A DNA stretch of 64,000 bases from Candidatus Thorarchaeota archaeon. Its GTDB lineage: Archaea > Asgardarchaeota > Thorarchaeia > Thorarchaeales > Thorarchaeaceae. Both the position numbers and the translations under genes were made by a program. This document shows positions 52,558 through 61,840 of the stretch, one piece after another (the stretch's first letter is position 1; each line of letters opens with the position of its first letter). The notes under the pieces were generated by a model. The model did no database searches and was not told where the DNA came from. It worked only from the letters and a program-made list of their open reading frames with translations. The stretch spans positions 37,522 through 101,521 of the forward strand of contig SDNP01000005.1 in NCBI GenBank assembly GCA_004524445.1. The letters are read 5' to 3'.

Positions 52558-55500
52558 TTGCAGAAGCGCTCATTAACAACTATAGCTCTATTTATTCTGC
52601 TAGTCCAGCCAGTATTGGTTGGACTTGGCACGCCAGGAAAATTTGAACTCATAACTGAACAGGCAATTCCGGCCCAAGATCCAGGATTTCGCGTAAATCC
52701 TACCGATCTCACAGACCATGTTCCAATTGAAATTGATGGTAGCTCGGATTTTGCATTGCAGGGCTGGCCCGGCTCTGGGACGCCCGGGGACCCGTTCCTG
52801 ATTGCTGAACTCAATATCACGCAGGACCTAGATAAGTATATGATAAGCATTGTAAATACTAATGCCTCGTTCATAATTCGCGATTGTTTCATTGGACAGC
52901 AGTCTCTAGAGTGGGCGATTAGATTAGAGAACACCACCGCGGCAATAATTGAATATTCAACTTTAGAATCCGCTAGGGGAGGGATTTTCTGCACTAATGC
53001 CAACAATACACGTATCGAGCATTCGGATATAATGTCGCAGACCACTGCCTCTGGTTTAGCCTATTCGATTTCATTCGAGTATTCCGAGAATTGTGCCATT
53101 GAGAACAATAGACTTGAGAGTGAGTATCGAGTAATATTTGGATACTATAGCCCTAGCTTGACGTTGAATGGTAACTCGGTCTATGGCAAACCAGGTTACT
53201 ATGCGTATCGACTTCGCTACTGCAATCACACCAGTAGCATTGGAGATATCATCAATGGCGGCTACGAATTGAACATCTATTACTGCCACTATCTCAATTT
53301 TGACCAACTCACTATGGACGCAAACGGGGGGATTTTGATATCAGAGGGGTCGCATATAGCGATCAAGAATAGCCATATCAAAGCTGACAGCACACGGGCG
53401 GTGCGCATTCTATCTAGTCCATTTGTCAATATAGAGAATAGCTTCTTCAGCTCAGACTTCAATTCAGGCATTCAAATACAGCTTTGCGACAATTTGTCAC
53501 TGAAGAACTGTGTTGTGAATGACGCCAGTGGTGACGGAATTGGCGTTACCAACCTATCTAACGTTACGATATCAGGCTGTTCAGTATCCGACGTTACCGG
53601 CAATGGTATGTATCTTGGAGCCATCCAGAACGCAACGGTAACTGAGAATAGCATTTCAAACACGGGCAATAGAGGATTTAGTTCAGATAGTTCTGACAAT
53701 GTGACATTTGTCAACAATGCCATTTCATATGCAGGCGATGATGGTTTCTATGTTTCACCAGGGAACAATTGGACAATCACAGATAATTCCATTGAATACG
53801 TAGACGGATATGGGCTCTATCACTACAATGGAGAGAATGTGATTTGCCAACGCAACAGTGTATCTTATGGGAATGACGACGGGATTCGAATCGATAACGA
53901 CCCAGATGCATTAATCACCGAAAACATGGTCGATCACGTGGATGGATACGGGCTGTCGGTAAGCTCCTGTGACAGAACGCTGATTCAGGCAAATGCAGTC
54001 GATGATGCATCAGATGGTCTCTATATTGATAGTTGCGTTAATGCGACTATTAGCAATAATGTGGTGACTGATGTTAGTTATTCAGGGATATATCTCTATG
54101 ACTTGGAAACCTCTGTCATAGATGGTAATTCGGTGGATGCGCGTGCCAGATTTGGAATGCAATTAGATCTAATGGATGACTGTAACATCACAAACAATGT
54201 CCTGCAGGATTGCGGCTTCTACTGGGCTCCCGGTCTCCCGATTGGATATTATGATCATCTCTTCAAAGACAATACCGTAAATGGCATGGACATCTACTAT
54301 GGATTACATGAAAATGGCCAGAACATCATTGGAGATGATTGGGGACAAGTTTTCCTAATCAACTGCACTGACATGAATGTTCATGATGGGAGTTTCAATC
54401 GTATCACTGTTCCACTTGAACTAATGCATAGCGACAATTGCGATATATGGGACATCATATCAACCAACAATGCGTATGGAGTGAACATTTACAACAGCGA
54501 AAACACATCTATCCATGATCTTACAATAACAGGAAGCGGAGATAGCTATGGACTACTTGCATATCTTGCTGATGGTCTTTCAATTGCAGACTCAACGATT
54601 GAGAACTGCTATTCTTCCCTCTACTACGGAATGTATGTCCAGTATTCGGATGGCCTAGCTATAGAAAACTGCACCTTGAAAAACAATTACTACAATCTCA
54701 GGATAGATTATGGTATTGATGTGCTTATTTCGGATTGTGACATCATTAATTCAGCCAGTTATGGTATTCAGATAACCACATCTAGCTCAGAATATATTCG
54801 TATTCTTAACAATCGCGTCCTAAATGCCTCCTACGGAATCTATGTAGAGAACGCAGACAATGTTAGTATTATGGACAACACAGTGAGGTACTGCTGGATA
54901 ACTGGCATCTACTATGGTGGGTCTGGCATCACGGCATTGAACATTACGTTGAATGTTGTTGAAAATAATGCGGATGGCATCTTTGTAAGCAACAATGCTG
55001 GTAGCCTTATCAACAACAACACCATTAGGTGGAATGAAGAATATGGAATTTATGTCGATTCGCCAGCTAGTCCAGATATTTACTACAACATTATAGCTCT
55101 GAACCGTCTTGACAATGGTGAGGATGAGACTGCGGGCAATGACTGGGATGACGGAGTTGACACAGGAAACTGGTGGGACGACTACACTCCGCCAGGCGCG
55201 TACGATGTCGACGGTAACACTCAGGACAACTACCCAATGCAGTATTTGCCCACCGAGCCCATAATAGACCAGCCAAACGACGTCTACTATGCTGAGGGAT
55301 CCACAGGCAATTACATAACTTGGTATCCATATGATGACTATCTCAAAGAATGGGATGCGACCATCGATGGATCCTTCTGGGATTCCGATGCCTGGAATTA
55401 TGATAACGTCACAATCAACGTCGATGGCTTGGATTATGGCACCCATACTGTTGTCGTGACCGTTCGGGATATCGATCTGAATACTGTAACGGACACAGTG

Positions 55501-56187
55501 CTTGTCCATGTCTATGATGGTACACCACCAAAAATCAGCAACACAGCAAACACAGTTGCGTTTGTGGATGGAACGGGACAGACATTGTCATGGGAAGTTT
55601 CTGACCTTCATCCTGATACTTACACGGCATATCTTGATGGTGAAGAATGGGACTCTGGTTCATGGGCAACGGGCACCTTGGATGTCAATATTGACGGAAT
55701 GACAGAGGGCAAGCATGCCTTCAAAATTGTAATCAAGGACATAGATGGCAATGCAGCATCTGATTCTGTAACTATCCTGGTTGTTGATGATGATGTCAGT
55801 CCTACAATAGATAGCCCACAAGACATAACCTACAGATATGGTTCTACTAACAATAGAATCGTTTGGACAGCTTCTGATGAGTACCCTGACTGGTTTGAGG
55901 TTACGTACAATAGCTCCCTTCTAGTTGAAGGTTCCTGGGGCGGTTCACGAATACTGGTCAATGTGGATGGCTTGGATGTTGGCAGCCATGAATTCGCCAT
56001 AACTGTCTATGATGGAAGCGGCAATTCAGTTTCTGATTCTGTCACAGTGACAGTTCTACCTGTGAGTGGCGTTGGTCCAGTCACGCCACTAGACATGGGT
56101 ACAATCCTGCTGATTGTAGGCGGCCTTGCGGCCGTAGCTGTGGTTGTAGTTGTCATCTGGTTACTTAGAAAGCAAGGTAAGATTTGA
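52558..56187 (+). CDS. Giant surface protein, tandem paralog of 48769
   Basis: A 1209-residue protein with the same plan as its upstream neighbour: signal peptide, HVPIEIDGSSDFALQGWPGSG entry, about 800 residues of beta-helix (turns such as ATISNNVVTDV), GNWWDDY, three Ig-like repeats, and an anchor ILLIVGGLAAVAVVVVVIWLL with basic tail. The sequences differ throughout, so the duplication is old. TTG at 52558 has AGGTG with a 6-nt spacer. The frame's first ATG at 52537 has none. A terminator-like hairpin closes each of the two genes, so they are probably separate transcripts. Confidence 0.88.
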   Translation: MQKRSLTTIALFILLVQPVLVGLGTPGKFELITEQAIPAQDPGFRVNPTDLTDHVPIEIDGSSDFALQGWPGSGTPGDPFLIAELNITQDLDKYMISIVNTNASFIIRDCFIGQQSLEWAIRLENTTAAIIEYSTLESARGGIFCTNANNTRIEHSDIMSQTTASGLAYSISFEYSENCAIENNRLESEYRVIFGYYSPSLTLNGNSVYGKPGYYAYRLRYCNHTSSIGDIINGGYELNIYYCHYLNFDQLTMDANGGILISEGSHIAIKNSHIKADSTRAVRILSSPFVNIENSFFSSDFNSGIQIQLCDNLSLKNCVVNDASGDGIGVTNLSNVTISGCSVSDVTGNGMYLGAIQNATVTENSISNTGNRGFSSDSSDNVTFVNNAISYAGDDGFYVSPGNNWTITDNSIEYVDGYGLYHYNGENVICQRNSVSYGNDDGIRIDNDPDALITENMVDHVDGYGLSVSSCDRTLIQANAVDDASDGLYIDSCVNATISNNVVTDVSYSGIYLYDLETSVIDGNSVDARARFGMQLDLMDDCNITNNVLQDCGFYWAPGLPIGYYDHLFKDNTVNGMDIYYGLHENGQNIIGDDWGQVFLINCTDMNVHDGSFNRITVPLELMHSDNCDIWDIISTNNAYGVNIYNSENTSIHDLTITGSGDSYGLLAYLADGLSIADSTIENCYSSLYYGMYVQYSDGLAIENCTLKNNYYNLRIDYGIDVLISDCDIINSASYGIQITTSSSEYIRILNNRVLNASYGIYVENADNVSIMDNTVRYCWITGIYYGGSGITALNITLNVVENNADGIFVSNNAGSLINNNTIRWNEEYGIYVDSPASPDIYYNIIALNRLDNGEDETAGNDWDDGVDTGNWWDDYTPPGAYDVDGNTQDNYPMQYLPTEPIIDQPNDVYYAEGSTGNYITWYPYDDYLKEWDATIDGSFWDSDAWNYDNVTINVDGLDYGTHTVVVTVRDIDLNTVTDTVLVHVYDGTPPKISNTANTVAFVDGTGQTLSWEVSDLHPDTYTAYLDGEEWDSGSWATGTLDVNIDGMTEGKHAFKIVIKDIDGNAASDSVTILVVDDDVSPTIDSPQDITYRYGSTNNRIVWTASDEYPDWFEVTYNSSLLVEGSWGGSRILVNVDGLDVGSHEFAITVYDGSGNSVSDSVTVTVLPVSGVGPVTPLDMGTILLIVGGLAAVAVVVVVIWLLRKQGKI

Positions 56188-56194
56188 GATCTAT

Positions 56195-56236
56195 AGAGAG
56201 GGTCGTACGTTCAATGCGACTCTCTTTCCTGTTTTT
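56195..56236 (+). terminator. Terminator-like hairpin after second beta-helix gene
   Basis: AGAGAGGGTCG (56195-56205) pairs with CGACTCTCTTT (56217-56227), 11 bp including two G-T pairs, and a T run follows at 56232-56236. It starts 8 nt after the stop codon. Confidence 0.7.
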
Positions 56237-56404
56237 CTGATGGTATCAATAACGCACTGAATGCAGACCTAGGTATAATTTTGAGCTTGGTCAATGTTGC
56301 AAAATGGTAAATATTATCAAGAAATGATTTTCGCAGAAAAATCAAAGTCAGTTGACGGATTTATCCAAGTACAGTTTCCCTAATTATGCAAAAAGAAAAG
56401 AGCT

Positions 56405-56425
56405 GATGGGCTCCGAGAGCCCATC
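56405..56425 (-). terminator. Terminator hairpin for the minus-strand surface gene
   Basis: A perfect 9-bp stem GATGGGCTC (56405-56413) and GAGCCCATC (56417-56425) with a 3-nt loop. On the minus strand it follows the stop of the gene at 56434 and is followed by a T-rich tract (TTTTCTTTTT). Confidence 0.75.
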
Positions 56426-56433
56426 TACATTAT

Positions 56434-58797
56434 TCATGCACGCTTTCTGAAGTAATAGACTGCCACAACTACGACTACTGCCACAACTGCAACACCTGCG
56501 CCAATCAAGAGCCAATCTCCGCCAATAGGCACTGCTGCACCAGCTCCACTGTAGTATTTGACGGGTGGCGGATTTTCAAAGGCAGTGGTTTCAAATGGGG
56601 ATATCTGAATATCCAAACTGCCTTCGTCAGCAAGATCACGTTCTACCTTGAAGGCAATGAGAATATCCTCGCTTATGCTACCCATCTGGAATGATGCTTC
56701 ACTTGCAGTTGACCCCACAAATAGATCATCCAGGTCGTTCCAACTCAAGCGTTGTGGACAACCATTCATATCTTGGTAGGCATATGCGCTCCATGACGTT
56801 ACATCTTCTGCATAGACTGAGAAGTTCATCCAGACTCCTCTCGGTGCAGACAGTCGAACAACATACAGCTCAGAGGCATCGCCTGGGTCTCCAAGAGTGA
56901 AATTGCTCCAGATTGGAGAGTCACCAAGATTAGCCACATTGGTTGCATTGGCTATTCCATCTCCGAATTCTTCGAAGGTTAGGTCATAATCTATCGTATA
57001 CTCATGATACTCGTTACCGCCAGAACCAGCTGTATTGTTCAAGACCTCATATGGAGCAATCGCAATGATGCCAGATCCATTGCAGAACATCGAATAGCTG
57101 GAAGTATCCAACCCGAGCTCATACGAGCTCCTATTTAGCCCGTAGGCAAGCCATGAAACCCCATCCTGCCTGTTGCCGAGTTGCGTATCGGCTGTAAGCA
57201 CGGTACCACCATACTGATTGAAAACATACAGGTCTGTTTGAACTGTGACGTTGTTCTGCTCAATTAGAGTCAAATTCATTCTATAGAATGTTAGAGGATC
57301 AGTCTGAACTCTTACTCCCAACAGAGAACATGCATCAATGGCAACTGGACCCGCGCCATCAATCACAGGACCTAGGTTGAATTGATAGAACCCACTTGCG
57401 TCATCTCCACTAGCATCGCCTTCCACAAGGTATCTACCCTCCGGTAAGTAGTAAATCGAGGCGTCCTCAAATACGCCATTTGATGTTACGGACCTGCCTA
57501 TGAAGCGGGATTCGCTATCTGCTGTCCAGATGTCCCAACTATATCCACCGTTGATATCAGAATGGTTAATCCTTAGAACCGAGTCACGTCCAAGGTTCAG
57601 AATATATGCACGCTTCTCATCCCCAGCCAACTTGTTCTCAAGATAGAACTCCCGATTAACAGGAAGATTGGGAACAACAGGCATATCATTGGTCACATAG
57701 TAATCAACATTGTCTGAACCAATGAAAGTCGCATAGTACGATTCATTGGCCGCTGATAGATAGTAGTAAGTATCGCCGCCTGTTGACGATGAATAAGAAC
57801 GCCTACCGGGCGGGTTTCCGGGTTCAAACAACCCGGCTGTAAATACCACATATGGATTGTAACTATCAACAAGCGAGAATATTTCGGGATAGTTGAATGC
57901 GTATTGGATTCTTCCAGGATGTGTAAGATTTGAAGAAAACTCGTATGTCATGGCGTAAGGGACTTTCTCATCCTGAATGATGCTTCCATCTTCACCAACA
58001 ACCCACTCGCTTCCAGGCATAGTGTCCTCATATACTTCTCCATACTCAATCAACTGGGGAGTGATTGCCTCCAAATTCAAGTTTATTCCAACTGGGCCGG
58101 CAGTAGCTGCATCAGAGAATAGAATCAGATTGTACATCCCTTCCCCAGATGGTAGAAATGGTATAACTATGATATTGCCATTACTAAACGAATCCTGAGA
58201 CAGTATCCTTCCCTGACCGTCCAAGATGACATAGAACATCTCTACACCATCTTGCATAGGTGCCAGAGTTAAGTGGAAAAACTCCTCCGTGGTGACATTG
58301 AAAGTGCCATAATAGGTATGGCCGGATTTCATTGTCAAACCTGTTTCTGCTCCAATGGCGAGGGGGAATCGATGCCTAACTTCCTGTGCCTGTAGAGTGA
58401 CCTCGTTAGTGGTGTTCACGAATTCTAAGAAGTCGGGCAAATAAGCCCCATCGTCCAGCCAACCCCATGTAGCTATGTTACTGGATCCATAATTGAAGAA
58501 GCGAGTTGCCGGGCCTGGATATGAATTGTCTGTAGAGGTCCAGTCGCTTTTGTGATAACGGAACCTATTGTAATCTATATCCTCGTCATGGGTCAGGAAT
58601 TGAGGGTTGTCCACAAAATAGTCACGGCCCTCCACAAACAGATAGGCATGACCATTGTCAGTTGTAGGTATGTCCTGAGTAAAGACTTCTTCAACCTGTG
58701 AAACATATTGAGCGTTAGCTAGCAGGAACGTAGGTCCGGCTAGGATTACATAGATGATTATTATTGATAGACCAATTCTCCTCCGATTTGCGAGCAT
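56434..58797 (-). CDS. Anchored exported protein, beta-rich, unknown
   Basis: A 787-residue protein: signal peptide (residues 8-28), a long beta-sandwich-rich ectodomain with many NxT/S sequons, and a C-terminal anchor WLLIGAGVAVVAVVVVVAVYYFRKRA. Segments such as SGHTYYGTFNVTTEEFFHLTL, and later YYLPEGRYLVEGDASGDD, resemble pre-peptidase C-terminal-type beta domains repeated along the chain, but no enzyme domain is seen. GGAGAGGTG precedes the ATG. The anchor form matches the neighbouring giant proteins, so it probably belongs to the same envelope. Confidence 0.75.
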   Translation of the reverse strand: MLANRRRIGLSIIIIYVILAGPTFLLANAQYVSQVEEVFTQDIPTTDNGHAYLFVEGRDYFVDNPQFLTHDEDIDYNRFRYHKSDWTSTDNSYPGPATRFFNYGSSNIATWGWLDDGAYLPDFLEFVNTTNEVTLQAQEVRHRFPLAIGAETGLTMKSGHTYYGTFNVTTEEFFHLTLAPMQDGVEMFYVILDGQGRILSQDSFSNGNIIVIPFLPSGEGMYNLILFSDAATAGPVGINLNLEAITPQLIEYGEVYEDTMPGSEWVVGEDGSIIQDEKVPYAMTYEFSSNLTHPGRIQYAFNYPEIFSLVDSYNPYVVFTAGLFEPGNPPGRRSYSSSTGGDTYYYLSAANESYYATFIGSDNVDYYVTNDMPVVPNLPVNREFYLENKLAGDEKRAYILNLGRDSVLRINHSDINGGYSWDIWTADSESRFIGRSVTSNGVFEDASIYYLPEGRYLVEGDASGDDASGFYQFNLGPVIDGAGPVAIDACSLLGVRVQTDPLTFYRMNLTLIEQNNVTVQTDLYVFNQYGGTVLTADTQLGNRQDGVSWLAYGLNRSSYELGLDTSSYSMFCNGSGIIAIAPYEVLNNTAGSGGNEYHEYTIDYDLTFEEFGDGIANATNVANLGDSPIWSNFTLGDPGDASELYVVRLSAPRGVWMNFSVYAEDVTSWSAYAYQDMNGCPQRLSWNDLDDLFVGSTASEASFQMGSISEDILIAFKVERDLADEGSLDIQISPFETTAFENPPPVKYYSGAGAAVPIGGDWLLIGAGVAVVAVVVVVAVYYFRKRA

Positions 58798-58957
58798 ATT
58801 CGGCGCGCACCTCTCCTAGTGGATAGGTTCACATGGTTTTAACATTTACTAGGATAATCAATTGGAAGCTATTTTGCCAGCAATTCACATTTTATGCTGA
58901 ATGCGACGTATTTTTGGTATTATTCTCGGATGGAAATTGATTCGATGTAGTTATGAT

Positions 58958-59809
58958 TTAGATTTCCTCAAACTCTTCTCTACTTAACGTTAGTTTCCTC
59001 GGATTTCCGAGCAGACTTACTTCATACCTGTGCTGTTGGATTACTCTCTCTCCGTTTCTCCAAGATTTCAGAATCTCATCTATCTTTGATTTAATCTCCA
59101 TTCTATACTTTATCACTACAGAAAAGCATTGCAGAACTCGGCAGAACCACCGATTATTTGCCAGAATTGGGTCTTTTACCAGAACCTCGAATTCTCCTCC
59201 CACATCCCCAAACTTGGAGTCAATTTTTGCAACTTCCTGATTCTTTGATAGGCTAATGACTCGGTAATCGTCACCTGCAGAGGCACGGATACCTTCGATT
59301 CGAAAAACTTGAAATGACTTGTCAGGTCCGAGGATGAAAAATCCGAAATTCTCGGTTGTTATCCTTCCCCGCTTCATCTGTCGAATATGCGTCAAGTACT
59401 CATTGTCATCCGTAATGACAGAGAATGACATTAAAGGCTCATCTGATGCATAGCTATTTGCCAGTTCCTCAGCAACCATCTCTTCAATAGTGGCAAACCA
59501 ACCACCGCTATTTGTGAAAAGCTTGGCAACTAGCCTTCTCTCAAGCTTGTCATCTCGTTTCGACCAGAGAGATTCTCGGCGAACAATGAATCCCGTCTTC
59601 TTCATATCCGGCAGATTCTTCTCCGGGTCATCTCTCTCAGTTTCTTTGATCTGACCGATTATTTCTGCATCCGAAGAGAATTGTCGGCTTTTTGATCTCC
59701 AGAGTGCATCCTGCCGAATACCGATTTCGTCTCCATGCATATCAGTTGCATAGAGGTCTTGAGAAAGAACCCGGTAAACCGGTCCGATTTTCCGTTCATC
59801 ATCTGTCAT
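58958..59809 (-). CDS. Unknown cytosolic protein, about 283 residues
   Basis: A soluble protein with alternating charged helices and strands and no membrane segment. The middle part (LFTNSGGWFATIEEMVAEELA, then SFSVITDDNEYLTHIRQMKRG) and a C-terminal WRNGERVIQQHRYEVSLLG are distinctive but not a family I know. The frame begins with a TTG at 59827. The ATG at 59809 has GTGA 8 nt upstream and starts MTDDERKIG. It is divergent from the NIF3-like gene, with about 100 nt between. Confidence 0.6.
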   Translation of the reverse strand: MTDDERKIGPVYRVLSQDLYATDMHGDEIGIRQDALWRSKSRQFSSDAEIIGQIKETERDDPEKNLPDMKKTGFIVRRESLWSKRDDKLERRLVAKLFTNSGGWFATIEEMVAEELANSYASDEPLMSFSVITDDNEYLTHIRQMKRGRITTENFGFFILGPDKSFQVFRIEGIRASAGDDYRVISLSKNQEVAKIDSKFGDVGGEFEVLVKDPILANNRWFCRVLQCFSVVIKYRMEIKSKIDEILKSWRNGERVIQQHRYEVSLLGNPRKLTLSREEFEEI

Positions 59810-59908
59810 TGAGAGGTTCACTTCCAAGCTGTTGACAATGGCAGTAGGAATCCTCTTGATAAGTCTTGAGAAGCCGAGAACGAAAGCTTCATTCTAAGGT
59901 AATACACC

Positions 59909-60871
59909 GTGGAGTTCATGAAAATCGGCGAAATTTACAGACGGATAGTGCAAATGGGGATTGATGCGGATCCCCGAGGCAAGGAGAAGTTGGAGAGAGT
60001 TCTTGAAAAATCCAAGGAAGAACTGGACAGTCTGGAGGGCATAAAAGCAGATTTGGCTGACAAGGACGCCGCGTGGAACCCTTACACAGATTGCCGGCTG
60101 CTTTACGGAGAAGAAGACAGAGAGGCAAATGGAGTCCTTGCTGGCATTGATATTACGCCGGGAGAGATTCTTTTGGCTGACCGACTTAAGCAAAAGGGGA
60201 AAACAATTGACTTAGTGCTCGCCCATCACCCACATGGTATTGGCAGTTCGAATCTTGATTTTGTGATGAAGCTACAGCCCGAGCATTGGGCAAACATTGG
60301 TGTCCCAATAGCTCAAGCCGAATCAGCGATGGCATCCCGATTGAAGGAGGTTCATTTCGCAACAAAGGCCAGAAATCATACTCAGACGATAGACTCCGCA
60401 AGGCTACTAGACATTCCTTTCATGTGCGCGCATACACCTGCTGATTCTATAGGATATCAGTTTCTTAGGGAGTATCTTGAAGAGAAGGAGCCCTACACTT
60501 TGGGAGATCTTGTCGACGCCTTACTTGAGATACCCGAGTATCAAGGGGCACAGAAGGTTGGTGCAGGACCAGAAATCTTGGTTGGCAGTTCTTCGGGAAG
60601 TGTTGGAGAGAAGTTTGTGTTCTTTACAGGTGGCACGTCACCCGGACCAGATGCCATTCAAAAGCTTGCGAGAGCTGGCGTCAGTACCATCATATCAATG
60701 CATCTCAATGAGAAACTAAAGAAAGAATGCGAAAAAGAGGGAATCTATGTCGTCATAGCAGGCCATCATAGTTCCGACTCTATTGGTATGAACCTGATAC
60801 TTGACGAGCTGGAAAAGGAAGGGTTGAAAAATTACGCTTGCTCTGGCCTAATCCGCCACAGTAGGCTGTAG
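59909..60871 (+). CDS. NIF3-like protein (Nif3/DUF34 family)
   Basis: A 320-residue member of the NIF3 family, with the metal-binding LAHHPHG near residue 105 and a C-terminal IAGHHSSDSIGMN. Family members bind two metal ions. Names such as GTP cyclohydrolase I type 2 are unproven, and a metal-insertion or C1 hydrolase role has been suggested. GTG at 59909 is placed 8 nt after AAGGT. An ATG at 59918 is the alternative. It is followed by a GC-rich hairpin that probably ends the transcript. Confidence 0.88.
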   Translation: MEFMKIGEIYRRIVQMGIDADPRGKEKLERVLEKSKEELDSLEGIKADLADKDAAWNPYTDCRLLYGEEDREANGVLAGIDITPGEILLADRLKQKGKTIDLVLAHHPHGIGSSNLDFVMKLQPEHWANIGVPIAQAESAMASRLKEVHFATKARNHTQTIDSARLLDIPFMCAHTPADSIGYQFLREYLEEKEPYTLGDLVDALLEIPEYQGAQKVGAGPEILVGSSSGSVGEKFVFFTGGTSPGPDAIQKLARAGVSTIISMHLNEKLKKECEKEGIYVVIAGHHSSDSIGMNLILDELEKEGLKNYACSGLIRHSRL

Positions 60872-60892
60872 ATGAACGATTCAACAGGATTG

Positions 60893-60926
60893 CGGAGGAG
60901 GGGGCTTTCATTTCCGCCGCCCTCCG
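60893..60926 (+). terminator. GC-rich hairpin after the NIF3-like gene
   Basis: CGGAGG (60893-60898) pairs with CCTCCG (60921-60926), with further G- and C-rich pairing possible inside. No T run follows, so the terminator role is an inference from position, 21 nt after the stop. Confidence 0.45.
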
Positions 60927-61032
60927 TTCTATGTGTATAAGGAAGCACAAGAAGAATGAAGTTCTGCTTTTGTGACTAATTACATACTTGGAAATGAGAG
61001 AGAGAATGGGACAAAAGTACTAACCAAGAGGT

Positions 61033-61166
61033 GGATGCTGTTGTTTTCGACAGCCCCACGGGGCACTCATAGCTGCTCTTTCCAAGCATTCGAGTAGAGG
61101 GAACCAATCAATAATCGTTTTCGGAATATGAGTGCCCTAATTCTTCTTTTAGAGCACTAAGCATCC
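61033..61166 (+). ncRNA. Candidate structured RNA region, nested inverted repeats
   Basis: Two nested perfect inverted repeats: outer GGATGCT (61033-61039) with AGCATCC (61160-61166), inner GGGCACTCAT (61061-61070) with ATGAGTGCCC (61128-61137). A smaller stem TCTTTC/GAGGGA can form inside, and GCCCCACGGGGC (61053-61064) offers an alternative hairpin. A TATA-like AATTACATA near 60978-60986 would start a transcript near 61010. No reading frame fills it. It lies between the NIF3-like hairpin and the ferritin promoter. No known RNA family is recognised. Confidence 0.45.
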
Positions 61167-61186
61167 CCAATCTGACATTTGCGAGG

Positions 61187-61195
61187 TTATATAAA
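61187..61195 (+). promoter_or_regulatory. TATA box of the thioferritin-like gene
   Basis: TTATATAAA at 61187-61195 is the clearest TATA box in the window. The expected transcription start is near 61217, so the structured leader at 61220-61279 would be the first part of the mRNA. Confidence 0.65.
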
Positions 61196-61219
61196 GGATT
61201 AGAGAGCTTGATGGGTTGA

Positions 61220-61279
61220 ATAAGGCAACAGGTAAAAACTCAGCTTTACCAACCTGAGTTACTATCAAAATTGCCTTAT
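61220..61279 (+). promoter_or_regulatory. Structured leader, possible pseudoknot, before the ferritin-like gene
   Basis: An outer 9-bp perfect pairing ATAAGGCAA (61220-61228) with TTGCCTTAT (61271-61279) encloses two interlocked stems: GGTAAA (61231-61236) with TTTACC (61245-61250), and AACTCAG (61237-61243) with CTGAGTT (61254-61260). The second stem's 5' arm lies in the loop of the first, the layout of an H-type pseudoknot. The AGGTG ribosome binding site (61287-61291) follows 7 nt later. Regulation by iron, redox state or a metabolite is inferred. A protein operator is the alternative. Confidence 0.5.
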
Positions 61280-61298
61280 GATATATAGGTGAATAGCA

Positions 61299-61796
61299 AT
61301 GGGAAAGAGAGCGAAAGAAATTGTAGATTTAGATGTAGATGACTTACTAAAGGAACTCAACAAAGCCTTAGCAGATGAATGGTTGGCGTATTATCAATAC
61401 TGGGTCGGCTCAAAAGTACTTGTTGGGCCCATGCGTGGCGCCGTCGAAGCAGAACTAATTGAACATGCAAACGATGAACTTCGTCATGCAGACATGCTCG
61501 CAGAGAGAATTATAACTCTGGGCGGAACACCAATCCTCAGTCCAGATAGCTGGTACAAAATGAATAACTGTGAGTACGCGTCCCCCGATGATCCTGCGGT
61601 ACCGGTGATATTGGATCAGAATATTGATGCAGAGAGATGTGCGATTGACGTTTACGTAAAGATTATGAAGATGACCGATGGTAAGGACCCAGTAACTTGG
61701 GAAATGGCTCGGGAAATCATGACTGACGAGATTGAGCACGAAGAAGATCTTGAAGCACTGAAAGACGACATTGAAGTAATGAAGAGCAGAGTCTGA
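61299..61796 (+). CDS. DPS-like thioferritin / ferritin-family protein
   Basis: A 165-residue four-helix ferritin-like protein with all diiron ligands: Glu27, Glu60 and His63 (ELRH), Glu112, Glu144 and His147 (EIEH). Cys91 and Cys114 fit the cysteine pair that marks archaeal Dps-like thioferritins. Such proteins store iron and use peroxide as oxidant, protecting DNA and metabolism in cages in the cytosol. The gene has a strong TATA box and an unusual structured leader. AGGTG is 7 nt before the ATG. A flavin split-barrel gene is convergent downstream, but a functional link is not shown. Confidence 0.88.
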   Translation: MGKRAKEIVDLDVDDLLKELNKALADEWLAYYQYWVGSKVLVGPMRGAVEAELIEHANDELRHADMLAERIITLGGTPILSPDSWYKMNNCEYASPDDPAVPVILDQNIDAERCAIDVYVKIMKMTDGKDPVTWEMAREIMTDEIEHEEDLEALKDDIEVMKSRV

Positions 61797-61811
61797 TTGG
61801 AAAAGAAAAGG

Positions 61812-61840
61812 CGGGTGCTCACCCGTCCTTCTTTCTTTTT
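61812..61840. terminator. Terminator-like hairpin between convergent genes
   Basis: CGGGTG (61812-61817) pairs with CACCCG (61820-61825), with flanking GG/TCC pairing, followed by a T-rich tract (TTCTTTCTTTTTATTT) on the plus strand. It ends the ferritin transcript. Confidence 0.65.

Noticed and set aside
54820..55509. Long minus-strand open frame (229 codons) inside the second beta-helix gene
   Set aside because: Repeated beta-helix and Ig-like coding sequence leaves the opposite strand open. The translation is Val/Ile-rich without domain features.
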